Position numbers and translations under genes: made by a program. The notes under the pieces are model-generated. The model saw only the letters and a program-made list of their open reading frames with translations. It did no database searches and was not told where the DNA came from. Positions 8,450-21,052 of a stretch of 64,000 nt of DNA are shown one piece after another; within the stretch, counting starts at the first letter, position 1, and each line of letters opens with the position of its first letter. Origin of the DNA: Lysinibacillus sp. G4S2 (lineage in GTDB: Bacteria; Bacillota; Bacilli; Bacillales_A; Planococcaceae); assembly GCF_030348505.1 (NCBI RefSeq), contig NZ_JAUCFJ010000002.1, forward strand, positions 4,344,001 to 4,408,000. The letters run 5' to 3'.

Positions 8450-9547
8450 CTATGGTACAATGTAATCCGCTTCAACACTTTCAATTGTTACGGTTGGGTC
8501 GTCCACTAAATTAATTTCATATGTAGCTGCCACTAATTGATTTTGCTCCTCAAAAATACGAATCCACGGTAATGCTGCATACGGTGGATTTTGTCTTGAT
8601 ACAATACCTCGACGTCCATCCGATAATTTTAAAATAACACCGTTAGGATAATGGACAACAGATTTTTTCAATGCTTGCACAATGCGTGCTTCGTATATAG
8701 TTCCAGAGCCCGCCTCTACAATTGCTAGTCCCTGAGAAGGCAGCATTTTTTCCCGATATACACGACTTGTAGTTACCGCATCAAAGACGTCTGCTACACC
8801 AATAATTTTTGCAAACGGATGGATTTCAAAATCAACTAAGCCCCGTGGATAGCCACTCCCATCAATTCGTTCATGATGTTGGAAGGCACAATGCGCAACA
8901 AGCAATGATATGGAATGTAAATTACGTAATATGTCAAAACCGTATCGAGTATGTTGCTTCATCGTTTCAAATTCCTCATTCGTAAGCCGCCCTGGTTTTG
9001 TTAGGATCTCTTTTGGTACCATAAGCTTCCCTACATCATGTAACAAAGCGCCAATCCCAATCATACGTAAATCCTCAGCTGAATATCCAAGCTCTTTAGC
9101 AATTGCTATCGAATAAAGAGTGACTTGAAAGGAGTGTTGATATAAATATTCATCAAATAAATAAGCATCTGTTAGTATTGTTAAAATTTCTTCATTACTA
9201 CTGACTGCCGCCAATAACTCATCTACAATTGAAATAATTGCTTTGGATTGCTTGTCAAGTACGTAAGAGGCATTTACTGAATTTAAACCATTGATTGATT
9301 GAAAAGAATCTTTAATGGTTGAAATGGCTTTATTTCGAATAACAGTTGGAACTGTTTCCTTTACCTCAATACCATCAGAAATTTTATCGTTTATATATAT
9401 ATAATGCGTATTTAATTGTTGAAGTCTTTGTATAATACGTGCATTAATGACAACGTCTTTCTTTAAAAGAGGGTGTCCTGCCTCATTCCAAATGGTTCTT
9501 CCTAATACCATTCCTTCTTTTACTACATCGATTGAAATTAATCGCAT
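8450..9547 (-). CDS. HD-GYP domain protein, putative c-di-GMP phosphodiesterase
   Basis: 365 residues from ATG 9547 (beginning MRLISIDVV, with AGAGG upstream); an ATG ten codons earlier lacks a ribosome site. The central domain has HD in LLHDVGK and the diagnostic HHERIDGSGYPRG motif of HD-GYP enzymes, which hydrolyse c-di-GMP to pGpG or GMP using a bimetal site. The N-terminal 100 residues form a small conserved beta domain found in such Bacillales proteins, and about 60 residues follow at the C terminus. Cytosolic. It follows yunD closely. A functional link to the PilZ synthase at 25.4 kb is inference. Confidence 0.9.
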   Translation of the reverse strand: MRLISIDVVKEGMVLGRTIWNEAGHPLLKKDVVINARIIQRLQQLNTHYIYINDKISDGIEVKETVPTVIRNKAISTIKDSFQSINGLNSVNASYVLDKQSKAIISIVDELLAAVSSNEEILTILTDAYLFDEYLYQHSFQVTLYSIAIAKELGYSAEDLRMIGIGALLHDVGKLMVPKEILTKPGRLTNEEFETMKQHTRYGFDILRNLHSISLLVAHCAFQHHERIDGSGYPRGLVDFEIHPFAKIIGVADVFDAVTTSRVYREKMLPSQGLAIVEAGSGTIYEARIVQALKKSVVHYPNGVILKLSDGRRGIVSRQNPPYAALPWIRIFEEQNQLVAATYEINLVDDPTVTIESVEADYIVP

Positions 9548-9583
9548 GACCTCTGCCCCAATCCATTCTAAAAGCATCTTTAT

Positions 9584-10951
9584 CTATTGCTTAAAGAATC
9601 TTCGCCCATAATCTATCATAATATTTCGTAAAAATTCTGGTAGAATATATTTTTTCTTCGCATATTTAAAGCTTGGATAAAAATAACCGAATGTAAACAA
9701 ATCAAGAGTTACTAATTTATAAATTCGATCGTTATCTGCAACCTTACCATTGATAAGCAATTGACGATCTTTATTCATTGAAAAGCCATAAGTCAGCATC
9801 TTCCCAAAAATAACGCCTCTAAACCCTAATCCTTTGAGCTCAATATAGGGCCACTCTTCATTTTTAGATTGCTGAAAAATCTCTTTCATTTCAGCAACTG
9901 ATAATTCAATCGTACATAAATTTATAGGATGTGGGAAAATTCTATGCAAATCTAGTGCAGTCACTGTTCCTTTAGGTAAACCATCTAAAAAAATACCCGC
10001 ATTAAATAGCGCACAGTCCGCTCCACTTTTTTCTAAAATGGCCTGTGCAAACAGATCGGATAACTGAGAATAATGGAACCATTCCTTATTGTACGATTTT
10101 TTCGTAGTGAATACTGGGATATCAAGTAATCGTTTGCCTTCTTTTTCCAAAGACTGCACGATATCATTTTCATTTTTAACCGTTGGCAAATCCTTATTAT
10201 GAATTAACGAATCCTTTTTTTCAACAATTTTCCTCATTTTCTTATCATATTCTACCACAAAATGTCCAATAAATTGTCCAAATTTCCCCCCGCCTGTTAA
10301 TAAAACGCCATTCACTAGTTTGCCATTCGGGAAAACATGATGTGTATGTGAGCCAAATATAACATCTATTTCTGGGCATTCTTCAGCTAACATCTCATCC
10401 TCTGTTATCCCTAAATGTGACAAACAGACAATAATATCTACCTCTTTACGAAGCTGAAGTGCTAAATGAGTTAGTGTGCTCCGTGCCTCATCCATCTCCC
10501 AGTTTAATTCCTTATAATAAATTTCAAACATAGCAGTTGCTGCAATAACTGCAATCTTTGTACCATGAGCTGTTGTTAATACAACATAAGGCTTCATCCA
10601 CGCTGGACTTTTTCCTTGTGAGGCATATACATTGGCAACGACAACGTCAAAAGCTGCTTCATCATACAGATGGTATAGCTCCTCATGAGACAATGTTATA
10701 CCTTCGTTATTACCAATTGTCACTACGTCATAGCCAGCTTCATTCAATAACTTCACATTACCCTTACCGACTGTTGCTTCTGTATAAATATTGGAACGAT
10801 CTAAATGATCACCGACATCTAATAAATAGCTTGTTTCACCCAGGTTTGTAAGCTCCGTACGCATCTCTTTCACATAGCTTTGCATTCGTGGCCAATACTT
10901 AAAATGACTGTGCAAATCATTCGTGTGAAAAATATGAATTTTTTCCAGCAT
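9584..10951 (-). CDS. yunD: 5'-nucleotidase/metallophosphatase family protein YunD
   Basis: 455 residues from ATG 10951 (AGGTG upstream; an in-frame GTG at 10960 overlaps that site). The N-terminal calcineurin-like domain shows HTNDLHSHF, VGDHLD, IGNNEG, and GSHTHH, the bimetal ligands; the C-terminal half corresponds to the 5'-nucleotidase C domain, with NAGIF. No signal peptide is visible, so it is cytosolic, unlike UshA. It matches B. subtilis YunD, a putative nucleotidase of unknown substrate. It lies just upstream of the HD-GYP gene and probably shares its transcript. Confidence 0.88.
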   Translation of the reverse strand: MLEKIHIFHTNDLHSHFKYWPRMQSYVKEMRTELTNLGETSYLLDVGDHLDRSNIYTEATVGKGNVKLLNEAGYDVVTIGNNEGITLSHEELYHLYDEAAFDVVVANVYASQGKSPAWMKPYVVLTTAHGTKIAVIAATAMFEIYYKELNWEMDEARSTLTHLALQLRKEVDIIVCLSHLGITEDEMLAEECPEIDVIFGSHTHHVFPNGKLVNGVLLTGGGKFGQFIGHFVVEYDKKMRKIVEKKDSLIHNKDLPTVKNENDIVQSLEKEGKRLLDIPVFTTKKSYNKEWFHYSQLSDLFAQAILEKSGADCALFNAGIFLDGLPKGTVTALDLHRIFPHPINLCTIELSVAEMKEIFQQSKNEEWPYIELKGLGFRGVIFGKMLTYGFSMNKDRQLLINGKVADNDRIYKLVTLDLFTFGYFYPSFKYAKKKYILPEFLRNIMIDYGRRFFKQ

Positions 10952-11041
10952 TAATGCCACCTCTTCTTTAATTAGCTTCCGTATTTGTTAAATCAATTTA
11001 TTCATCAGTAAAGTCGATTTACGAAAAATTGCAAATCAATA

Positions 11042-11863
11042 CTACAATAAACCTTCGATAATGGAACGAATTCCTAATAATAATAAAATAACTCGAAGCG
11101 CTACTACAAGAGTTTCCGATTTAATTCTTTTATTTAATGCTGCCCCCAGTTTTGCTCCGATATAAGCCCCAGGAATAACAGGAATCGTATAGAGCCATGG
11201 CACATGTCCTAAATAAATATGACTTGCTGAATTAACAATCGACGATAGAAATACCATAAACATCGATGTTGCCACTGCAACATGCGGCGGGAACAAAAAT
11301 AAAATAATCATGGCAGGCACCATCATCGAGCCTCCACCGATACCAAATAATCCAGAGGCAAAGCCAATGCCAAATGTTAATACAATTGCAAACCAAATTG
11401 GATACCCGTATACAAAAGTGTTTCCTTCATTATCCGTGAATTCTTGTTGAATACCATTTTTTACAAACCATTTTACAGGTTTCAATTTATCACGTACAAG
11501 TAATATCGTCGCCAAAATGATCAGTAAAATACCAAAGTATAAATTAAATGATGGTAAATCTAATCCCTTATTTACCCATGCGCCGAGCATTGTCCCAGGG
11601 ATACTCCCTATGAAAAATATGAAACCGCTTTTATAATCAACTGTTTTCGATTTCATAAAGCTTAACGTTGAGGCAAGGCCAGTGAAAATCATCATGACCA
11701 CAGATAAACCAACCACTTTTTGAGGAGTGATATCTGGAATCATCCCTAGATTTAATCCAACGAATAATGTAGCTGGGACTAAGATAATCCCTCCACCGAG
11801 CCCAACTAATGAGCCAATTAACCCTGAAAATAATGCAATAATAGCTAAAAGAATAAATTCCAT
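11042..11863 (-). CDS. yunE: TauE/SafE family permease (YunE)
   Basis: 273 residues with about eight membrane segments and the duplicated glycine-rich GLGGGIILVPA and GIGGGSMMVPA motifs of the sulfite exporter TauE/SafE family. Likely exports a small sulfur-containing or organic anion; substrate not known. Start ATG overlaps the last base of yunF, so the pair is translationally coupled, as in B. subtilis. Confidence 0.9.
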   Translation of the reverse strand: MEFILLAIIALFSGLIGSLVGLGGGIILVPATLFVGLNLGMIPDITPQKVVGLSVVMMIFTGLASTLSFMKSKTVDYKSGFIFFIGSIPGTMLGAWVNKGLDLPSFNLYFGILLIILATILLVRDKLKPVKWFVKNGIQQEFTDNEGNTFVYGYPIWFAIVLTFGIGFASGLFGIGGGSMMVPAMIILFLFPPHVAVATSMFMVFLSSIVNSASHIYLGHVPWLYTIPVIPGAYIGAKLGAALNKRIKSETLVVALRVILLLLGIRSIIEGLL

Positions 11864-12720
11864 TACAATTCCCCTTCAAACATGTTTAATTGTTTAGGCG
11901 CTAACCCTACATCTTTAATCGCTAAAATTCCTTGTAACTCCTTTGCATTTTTTGCAGCATGAAGCCCTGAATTATTATTGAATAATACATACAGATCCTG
12001 TACTTCGGATTGGAGATGTTTCACATGCTGTCCAAGCTGCTGCAATTCTTCACTATTGTAATCATATAAAAAGCGAACCTTCCGCCAGTTTTCGGCATTA
12101 CCAGTATTGCGCCACCCATGAATGTTACGTCCATGAATACGTACAAGTGCCTTAGTCGCAGTAACAGTAGGATAAAATGGTACAGAGCCTACACCAGCCT
12201 GTGGTTCATCACAAATAGTATGAATAAATTGATGCTCTCGTAAAAAATCCATTGTTTGCTGCACTACATTGTCTGCATACCATGTCTGATTACGAAACTC
12301 AATAGCTACGTCAAAGCCTTTAAGCTGCTGCCTAATATACAATAAATATTGTACATTTTTGGCCTGACAATCAAACCATGGTGGAAATTGTGCTAGTATC
12401 ATCGCTAGCTTCCCATGACGTTTAAATTCATTGGCACATTCGATAAAGGCATTAAACATGTCATTCTTCGATTCAAACGGTATATCACCACGTAAATGAC
12501 CAGTCATTCCTTGATAGGCCTTCACAACAAAACGGAAATTTTCTGGCGTGTCCACACACCATTTCCGAACATTCTCTGTCGAAGGTATTGCATAAAAAGA
12601 AGTATCTACTTCTACCGTTAAAAAATGACCTGTATAATCGAATAATTTATCCTTTGAGGCAGTCACTCTACTATAAAGCGAAGGATGATCACCCCACCCC
12701 GTTAACCCAACCCAAATCAT
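11863..12720 (-). CDS. yunF: DUF72 family protein (YunF)
   Basis: 285 residues, DUF72 TIM-barrel family. Visible family marks are the early VGLTGWGDHPSLY, the VEVDTSFYAIPS strand, LAMILAQFPPWF, FDVAIEFRNQTWY and the VLFNNNSGLHAAKNA C-terminal segment. The fold resembles xylose-isomerase-like barrels, but no enzyme activity is established. First gene of the yunF-yunE pair. Confidence 0.88.
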   Translation of the reverse strand: MIWVGLTGWGDHPSLYSRVTASKDKLFDYTGHFLTVEVDTSFYAIPSTENVRKWCVDTPENFRFVVKAYQGMTGHLRGDIPFESKNDMFNAFIECANEFKRHGKLAMILAQFPPWFDCQAKNVQYLLYIRQQLKGFDVAIEFRNQTWYADNVVQQTMDFLREHQFIHTICDEPQAGVGSVPFYPTVTATKALVRIHGRNIHGWRNTGNAENWRKVRFLYDYNSEELQQLGQHVKHLQSEVQDLYVLFNNNSGLHAAKNAKELQGILAIKDVGLAPKQLNMFEGEL

Positions 12721-12851
12721 GTGACTCCCCCTCTATGTACATTATCATAGCACACACTTTCTAAACGAAATATGAACGTATCGTAAAAAACACACCTTAT
12801 AAACAAAGCAAATACGGATATCACCATCATTTACCTATACGATAAAATATA

Positions 12852-13206
12852 GGTTCATCACCAACTTATACGGCTCATCACCAAAAGTTGTGGATGACAT
12901 TTGTTAAAACGTATGTCATATAGAGGTTGATTGGAGTGGAGGCTGGGCGACTCCTAGGGGATTAGCGTCACAGATGAGACCCTGGAGCGAGCAACGCGAG
13001 TGAAGCGGCTCATCGGACGCCCCCAGGAAGCTCTGCTCTGCGCGAAAGCGAAGCGTCAGCGGCAAATGTTTTATCTGTGCGAAAGCGTAGCGGCAGCAAC
13101 AAAGCGCCCAGTCGGAACGGAAATCAACCACACGTTTTGGTGATGAACCACTTATACACATAATATACGTTTTTAAAAATTCCATCCCAAAATTTAGTAA
13201 TGAGTC
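12852..13206. repeat. Older eroded MITE-like element hosting a younger one
   Basis: Outer ends GGTTCATCACCAA at 12852 and CCCAAAATTTAGTAATGAGTC ending at 13206 resemble the element termini but are diverged. The younger copy 12872-13149 sits between them. Confidence 0.5.
12872..13149. mobile_element. MITE-like palindromic element with perfect 8-bp target duplication
   Basis: 278 bp. Left end GGCTCATCACCAAAAGTTGT, right end ACACGTTTTGGTGATGAACC: imperfect terminal inverted repeats of about 22 bp. It is flanked on both sides by ACTTATAC (12864-12871 and 13150-13157). Subterminal parts GTTGATTGGAGTGGAGGC and CGGAACGGAAATCAACC, an inner GATGAG...CTCATC hairpin and two copies of a GTGCGAAAGCG-type unit. 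No transposase is encoded. Confidence 0.85.
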
Positions 13207-13236
13207 AAAATATATAAAATTTAACGCGAAAGGGAT

Positions 13237-13479
13237 TTGATTGAGAAGATTATTGAATTACAACAAAATGAATTTTACAGGTGTAAAGGGTTACTAAATG
13301 AGGAAGGGCAATTAGAAGTAAAAGCGGTAATAGAGGGAGTGAATCCTGGACGAATATTTGTTGATCAAATCGATACACCCCAATCAGCACTTATCTGGTT
13401 AGGCAACAATGATGGATTTATTTTTATAGGAAATGAAGATAATAAACAATTTAAAGAAATAAAATCGTATTACTATTAA
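13237..13479 (+). pseudogene. GNAT acetyltransferase remnant (N-terminal part)
   Basis: 80 residues from a TTG at 13237 with AAAGGGA five bases upstream. The segment GRIFVDQIDTPQSALIWLGNNDGFIFIGN resembles the N-terminal half of GNAT_acetyltran (PF12746-type) proteins, which normally exceed 240 residues and carry acetyl-CoA binding at the C terminus. The reading frame stops at a TAA, and the following 220 bases show no continuing acetyltransferase. Its 5' side is a repeat element. Most likely a truncated remnant; expression as a small protein is not excluded. Confidence 0.55.
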
Positions 13480-13707
13480 TTAAAAGGAGCAGAATACGAC
13501 AAGCTGCTGAAGCAGACTTACAGGGGGCACATCTACATCATTTTGAAAATCTTTATTCATTCCCGTGTCTACATCTCTATATAACCTTCTTTATTCTTCG
13601 GTTTCGGTCACCACATGGAAACCCTTGCCTTTCGCTAACAGTTTTCTACTGCCAAACCTTTTATGGATTTTCGCCACTAAGTGATTATACATGTCGGGAT
13701 TACATAT
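13480..13707. other. Intergenic remnant region
   Basis: No gene-sized frame. A minus-strand frame of 33 codons (13591-13692, containing HKRFGSRKLLAKGKGFHVV) has no ribosome site and I do not recognise it. Probably decayed coding sequence. Confidence 0.35.
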
Positions 13708-13746
13708 AAAAAACCCTTGCCACAAACATTGTTGTGACAAGGGTTG
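13708..13746 (-). terminator. Terminator of the suf operon
   Basis: AACCCTTG(T)CACAA pairs with TTGTG(G)CAAGGGTT, then six Ts on the minus strand, just after sufB. Confidence 0.85.
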
Positions 13747-13754
13747 ATTGAATA

Positions 13755-15152
13755 TTAACCGATAGAACCTTCCATCTCAAACTTGATAAGACGGTTCATT
13801 TCTACTGCGTATTCCATTGGTAATTCTTTTGTGAATGGCTCGATGAAGCCCATTACGATCATTTCTGTCGCTTCTTCTTCAGAAATACCACGAGACATTA
13901 AGTAGAATAATTGTTCCTCTGATACTTTAGAAACTTTTGCTTCATGCTCTAAAGAAACATTATCATTTAAGATTTCGTTGTATGGAATTGTATCTGAAGT
14001 AGATTGATTATCCATGATTAACGTATCACATTCAATGTTAGCACGTGCACCACTTGCTTTAGGGCCGAAACGAACTTGACCCATATACGTTACTTTACCA
14101 CCTTGTTTGGCAATCGATTTAGAAACGATTGTTGAAGATGTGTTTGGAGCCATATGAATCATTTTCGCACCTGCATGTTGGTGTTGTCCTTTACCTGCTA
14201 ATGCGATTGATAATGTCATACCACGAGCACCTTCACCTTTAAGAATACAAGCTGGGTACTTCATTGTTAATTTAGAACCGATGTTACCGTCGATCCATTC
14301 CATCGTACCGTTTTCTTCAACAACTGTACGTTTTGTTACTAAGTTGTAAACGTTGTTCGCCCAGTTTTGAATCGTTGTATAACGGCAGTATGCATCTTTA
14401 CGTACAACAATTTCTACTACTGCTGAGTGTAAAGAGTTTGTTGTGTAAACAGGAGCTGTACAACCTTCAACGTAGTGTACGTGAGCACCTTCGTCTACGA
14501 TAATTAACGTACGTTCGAATTGACCCATGTTTTCAGAGTTAATACGGAAGTAAGCTTGTAAAGGTGTTTCCACTTTTACACCTGGTGGTACATAGATGAA
14601 TGAGCCACCTGACCAAACAGCTGAGTTTAGTGCAGCGAATTTGTTGTCAGTGTAAGGAATCACTTTGCCCCAGTATTGTTTGAAAATATCTTCGTTTTCA
14701 CGTAAAGCTGAGTCTGTATCTTTGAACACAATACCAAGGTCTTCAAGGTCTTGTTTCATATTGTGATATACTACTTCAGATTCGTACTGAGCAGATACAC
14801 CTGCAAGATATTTTTGTTCTGCTTCTGGGATACCTAATTTATCGAAAGTAGCTTTGATTTCATCAGGTACTTCATCCCATGATTTTTGTGTAGCTTCAGA
14901 TGGTTTTACGTAGTACGTAATTTCATCAAAATCTAAATCACCTAAATCGCCACCCCATTGTGGCATTGGTTTTGTATAGAAAGTTTCAAGTGCTTTTAAG
15001 CGGTATTCAAGCATCCACTCAGGCTCTTGTTTCATATTAGAAATTTCACGGACGATTTCTTCAGTTAAACCACGTTTTGAACGGAAAATTGATACGTCCT
15101 TGTCATGGAATCCATATTTGTAATCGCCAATATCAGGCATTTTTTTAGCCAT
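13755..15152 (-). CDS. sufB: Fe-S cluster assembly protein SufB
   Basis: 465 residues from ATG 15152 (beginning [13 protein letters not shown]), with GGAGGAG upstream; an ATG six codons earlier lies before that site. SufB is the core of the SufBC2D scaffold where sulfur from SufS/SufU and iron are assembled into clusters. The C-terminal beta-helix SufBD core ([18 protein letters not shown] through DTIPYNEI, then [26 protein letters not shown] end) is intact. Last gene of the operon, about 90-100 bases after sufU. Confidence 0.97.
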   Translation of the reverse strand: MAKKMPDIGDYKYGFHDKDVSIFRSKRGLTEEIVREISNMKQEPEWMLEYRLKALETFYTKPMPQWGGDLGDLDFDEITYYVKPSEATQKSWDEVPDEIKATFDKLGIPEAEQKYLAGVSAQYESEVVYHNMKQDLEDLGIVFKDTDSALRENEDIFKQYWGKVIPYTDNKFAALNSAVWSGGSFIYVPPGVKVETPLQAYFRINSENMGQFERTLIIVDEGAHVHYVEGCTAPVYTTNSLHSAVVEIVVRKDAYCRYTTIQNWANNVYNLVTKRTVVEENGTMEWIDGNIGSKLTMKYPACILKGEGARGMTLSIALAGKGQHQHAGAKMIHMAPNTSSTIVSKSIAKQGGKVTYMGQVRFGPKASGARANIECDTLIMDNQSTSDTIPYNEILNDNVSLEHEAKVSKVSEEQLFYLMSRGISEEEATEMIVMGFIEPFTKELPMEYAVEMNRLIKFEMEGSIG

Positions 15153-15258
15153 CGTTTCTCCTCCGTTCATGAATTATTGTTATTTATCTAGTCTAAACGA
15201 AACCCCTCACCCTGAATGAAAACATGCTTTTATTCAAGTATTTATCGGGATAAATTTA

Positions 15259-18210
<2,952 letters not shown>

Positions 18211-18228
18211 GCTAGTTCGTCCTCCCTC

Positions 18229-19008
18229 TTATGCTTCTTGTTCTTCTGTTTCTTCTTCGATACCTAATTCTTTTTTAATCCAGTCATAGCCTTCCGCTTC
18301 TAAACGTTGTGCTAATTCTTCGCCACCTGATTTAACAACACGACCTTGCATCATTACGTGTACATGGTCTGGAGTAATGTAATTAAGTAGGCGTTGGTAG
18401 TGAGTGATCATTAAGCAACCAAAACCTTCACCACGCATTGCATTGATACCTTTTGATACAACTTTAAGCGCATCAATATCAAGACCAGAGTCAATTTCAT
18501 CTAAAATAGCGAAAGTTGGTTTAATCATCATTAATTGAAGAATTTCGTTACGTTTTTTCTCACCGCCAGAGAAACCTTCGTTTAAATAACGTTGTGCCAT
18601 ATCTTCATTCATTTCAAGGAATTCCATGTTTTTATCTAATTCACGGATAAATTTCATTAGTGAAATTTCATCGCCTTCTTCACGACGTGCATTAATAGCT
18701 GAACGTAAGAAATCAGCATTTGTTACACCCGCAATTTCAGAAGGATATTGCATTGCTAAGAATAGACCTGCTTGAGCACGCTCGTCTACTTCCATTTCAA
18801 GTACATTTTCGCCATCAAGCTCAACTGTACCAGAAGTTACTTCATATTTAGGGTGACCCATAATTGCAGAAGCTAGTGTTGATTTACCAGTTCCGTTTGG
18901 TCCCATGATTGCGTGAATTTCATTTGTATTGATCGTAAGGTTTACGCCTTTTAAAATCTCTTTCCCGTCGATTTCAACGTGAAGATCTTTAATAACTAAA
19001 ATTGACAT
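18229..19008 (-). CDS. sufC: Fe-S assembly ATPase SufC
   Basis: 259 residues, soluble ABC-type ATPase. Walker A GPNGTGKST (near residue 36-44), signature FSGGEKKR, and Walker B FAILDEIDSGLD are present. Drives conformational change in SufBCD during cluster formation. First gene of the operon, with GGAGG before the ATG. Confidence 0.97.
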   Translation of the reverse strand: MSILVIKDLHVEIDGKEILKGVNLTINTNEIHAIMGPNGTGKSTLASAIMGHPKYEVTSGTVELDGENVLEMEVDERAQAGLFLAMQYPSEIAGVTNADFLRSAINARREEGDEISLMKFIRELDKNMEFLEMNEDMAQRYLNEGFSGGEKKRNEILQLMMIKPTFAILDEIDSGLDIDALKVVSKGINAMRGEGFGCLMITHYQRLLNYITPDHVHVMMQGRVVKSGGEELAQRLEAEGYDWIKKELGIEEETEEQEA

Positions 19009-19387
19009 GAAAATACCTCCATAGTGTGTTCAGTGAATGGTGAACCATTCCTTAATTATCATCATTCTAATCTTAACTGAAAATCGTTCTCTATGCAAAC
19101 CATTTCAATCACTTTCACTGTCCTTTGATATAATCCTTAAAAACAAAGACTTTGTAAGCATTTTCAGATTATTGTCAATCGTTATTGACAATGAGAATCG
19201 ACTTCCTTCATTTTCAATAAATCAACGCTAATTGAGAATGAATTTCATCTAGCAACATAGTGGAAACCTCGCAGGAAGCGCTAATTGTAGCGGTTTTGTG
19301 ACAATTATGCATAAATAACAACATCTATACTATAACCTTTTTGATTAGAATGGAATCAATTAAGGGAAAGAAATTTCTAGAGTGCTA
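19009..19387 (-). promoter_or_regulatory. Upstream region of suf operon with weak Fur-like sites
   Basis: AT-rich 380 bases. TGACAATGAGAATCG (19186-19200) and TTGAGAATGAATTTCA (19232-19247) resemble degraded Fur/PerR 7-1-7 boxes, about 180-240 bases from sufC. No promoter was assigned. Low-confidence regulation call. Confidence 0.25.
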
Positions 19388-19915
19388 GTTGGTGAAATTA
19401 AAAGCGGAGCGGCAGCAATAGGGTTTCTCCTGTGCGAAAGCGTAGTGCATACGGAGCGGCAGCAACAGGGTTTCTTCTGTGCGAAAGCGCAGTGCATACG
19501 GAGCGGCAGCAACAAGGTTTCTTCTGTGCGAAAGCGTAGTGCATACGGAGCGGCAGCAACAGGGTTTCTCCTGTGCGAAAGCGTAGTGCATACGGAGCGG
19601 CAGCAACAGGGTTTCTTTGTGCGAAAGCGTAGTGCATACGGAGCGGCAGCAACAGGGTTTCTTTGTGCGAAAGCGTAGTGCATACGGAGCGGCAGCAACA
19701 GGGTTTCTTTTGTACGAAAGCGTAGTGCATACGGAGCGGCAGCGACAACAGCACGATGTTGTCACGAAGGCGTTATCACAGGACGTGATGCTTTTAGCCT
19801 TCGTTCCTCTACTCACTTACGCTCCAGGGTCTTATCTGTAACGCTACCCCAAGGAGTAGCCCAGCCAGAACGAAGATCAATTAAAATACCTTGCCCCAAC
19901 TTTTGTTGATGAACC
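19388..19915. repeat. MITE-like remnant with 46-47 bp tandem array
   Basis: About seven units with core GTGCGAAAGCGTAGTGCATA followed by CGGAGCGGCAGCAACAGGG; spacing 47, 47, 47, 46, 46, 47 (19431 to 19711). The right part (19760-19915) holds the hairpin module ACGAAGGC...GCCTTCGT, CAGAACGAAGATCAA and the end CCCCAACTTTTGTTGATGAACC. The left terminal repeat is missing or unrecognisable. Overlapping frames of about 100-140 codons on both strands are repeat artefacts. Confidence 0.75.
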
Positions 19916-20110
19916 AAAATAAATATTTGAAGGTAATGCAATTTCTTTTAATCTATCTTAATTTTTTCACTTCCCTACGCTTTAATGAGGCTGCTGAGGT
20001 ATCCCTTCATTTAATTCGCACAGTTAACATTTACGATCATTTTCATCTTAAATAGTATATAATTGAGGTATAATCAATCGTATTTTTCGATTAATAGAGG
20101 TGAATATTTA

Positions 20111-21013
20111 GTGGAGTTACGTCAATTACGTTATTTTGTTGAAGTTGCTGAGCGTGAACACATTTCAGAGGCTGCTGAACATCTTCATGTTGCTCAATCT
20201 GCAATTAGCCGACAAATTGCTAATCTAGAAGATGAATTAGGCACATCACTCTTTGAACGAGTAGGACGAAATGTTAAATTGACACCAATCGGCAAAACGT
20301 TTCTTGAGCACACAATTACCGCTCTAAAAGCCATTGATTTTGCCGCAAAGCAAGTTGAGGAATATTTAGATCCTGCTAAAGGTACGATAAAAATCGGTTT
20401 TCCAACAAGCTTGGCTAGCTATGTATTGCCAACTGTTATCTCCGCCTTCAAACGTGAATATCCAGACTTGCAATTCCAGCTCCGTCAAGGCTCCTATCGT
20501 TTTTTAATTGATGCAGTCAAAAATCGCGAATTAAATTTAGCATTTTTAGGCCCTCTTCCACCAAAGGATGAAGCGATTCAATCAACTATTTTGTTTACTG
20601 AAAACATCGCCGCTTTACTACCAGCAAAACATCCACTAGCCAAAAGGGAAAGTATTCAACTTGCCGATTTACGTAACGACTTATTTGTCTTATTCCCAGA
20701 TGGCTATATTTTACATAAAGTAGCTATGGATGCCTGTCGAGCTGCCGGCTTCTTGCCAAACGTCATCTCTGAGGGTGAGGACTTAGATGCCCTAAAAGGT
20801 CTTGTCGCTGCAGGCATTGGAGTCAGCCTATTACCAGAAAGCTCCCTGTATGATTCAGCTGCCCGCTTCACAGTAAAGGTGCCAATTAAATCACCTACGA
20901 TTCCAAGAACAGTGGGCATAATTTCACCCGTAAATCGTGAAATTGCACCATCAGAAAAAATATTTTTAGACTTTGTCACGAACTTCTTTTCACGCCTTTC
21001 TCAATTCCAATAA
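20111..21013 (+). CDS. gltC: LysR-type regulator, GltC-like
   Basis: 300 residues from GTG 20111 with AGAGGTGAA eight bases upstream; a start 16 codons earlier would read through that site. N-terminal winged helix-turn-helix (VELRQLRYFVEVAEREHISEAAEHLHVAQSAISRQI) and the effector domain GFPTSLASYVLPTVISAFKREYP closely resemble GltC of B. subtilis, the activator of glutamate synthase gltAB in response to alpha-ketoglutarate/glutamate. The target operon is not adjacent here, so the regulon is inferred. Its final codons and terminator are copied at 21.4 and 30.5 kb. Confidence 0.75.
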   Translation: MELRQLRYFVEVAEREHISEAAEHLHVAQSAISRQIANLEDELGTSLFERVGRNVKLTPIGKTFLEHTITALKAIDFAAKQVEEYLDPAKGTIKIGFPTSLASYVLPTVISAFKREYPDLQFQLRQGSYRFLIDAVKNRELNLAFLGPLPPKDEAIQSTILFTENIAALLPAKHPLAKRESIQLADLRNDLFVLFPDGYILHKVAMDACRAAGFLPNVISEGEDLDALKGLVAAGIGVSLLPESSLYDSAARFTVKVPIKSPTIPRTVGIISPVNREIAPSEKIFLDFVTNFFSRLSQFQ

Positions 21014-21041
21014 AAAAATCGCCTTAGCTGGCGATTTTTTT
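21012..21041 (+). terminator. Terminator of the gltC-like gene
   Basis: AAATCGCC ttagct GGCGATTTTTTT, starting at the stop codon. Two further copies lie at 21421-21449 and 30564-30593. Confidence 0.85.
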
Positions 21042-21052
21042 GGGGTTTAGGT

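Noticed and set aside
13591..13692. 33-codon minus-strand frame
   Set aside because: No ribosome site or recognised family; probably decayed sequence.
19360..19841. Frames of 74-143 codons on both strands
   Set aside because: Repeat array artefacts, conflicting frames, Cys/Arg-rich nonsense composition.
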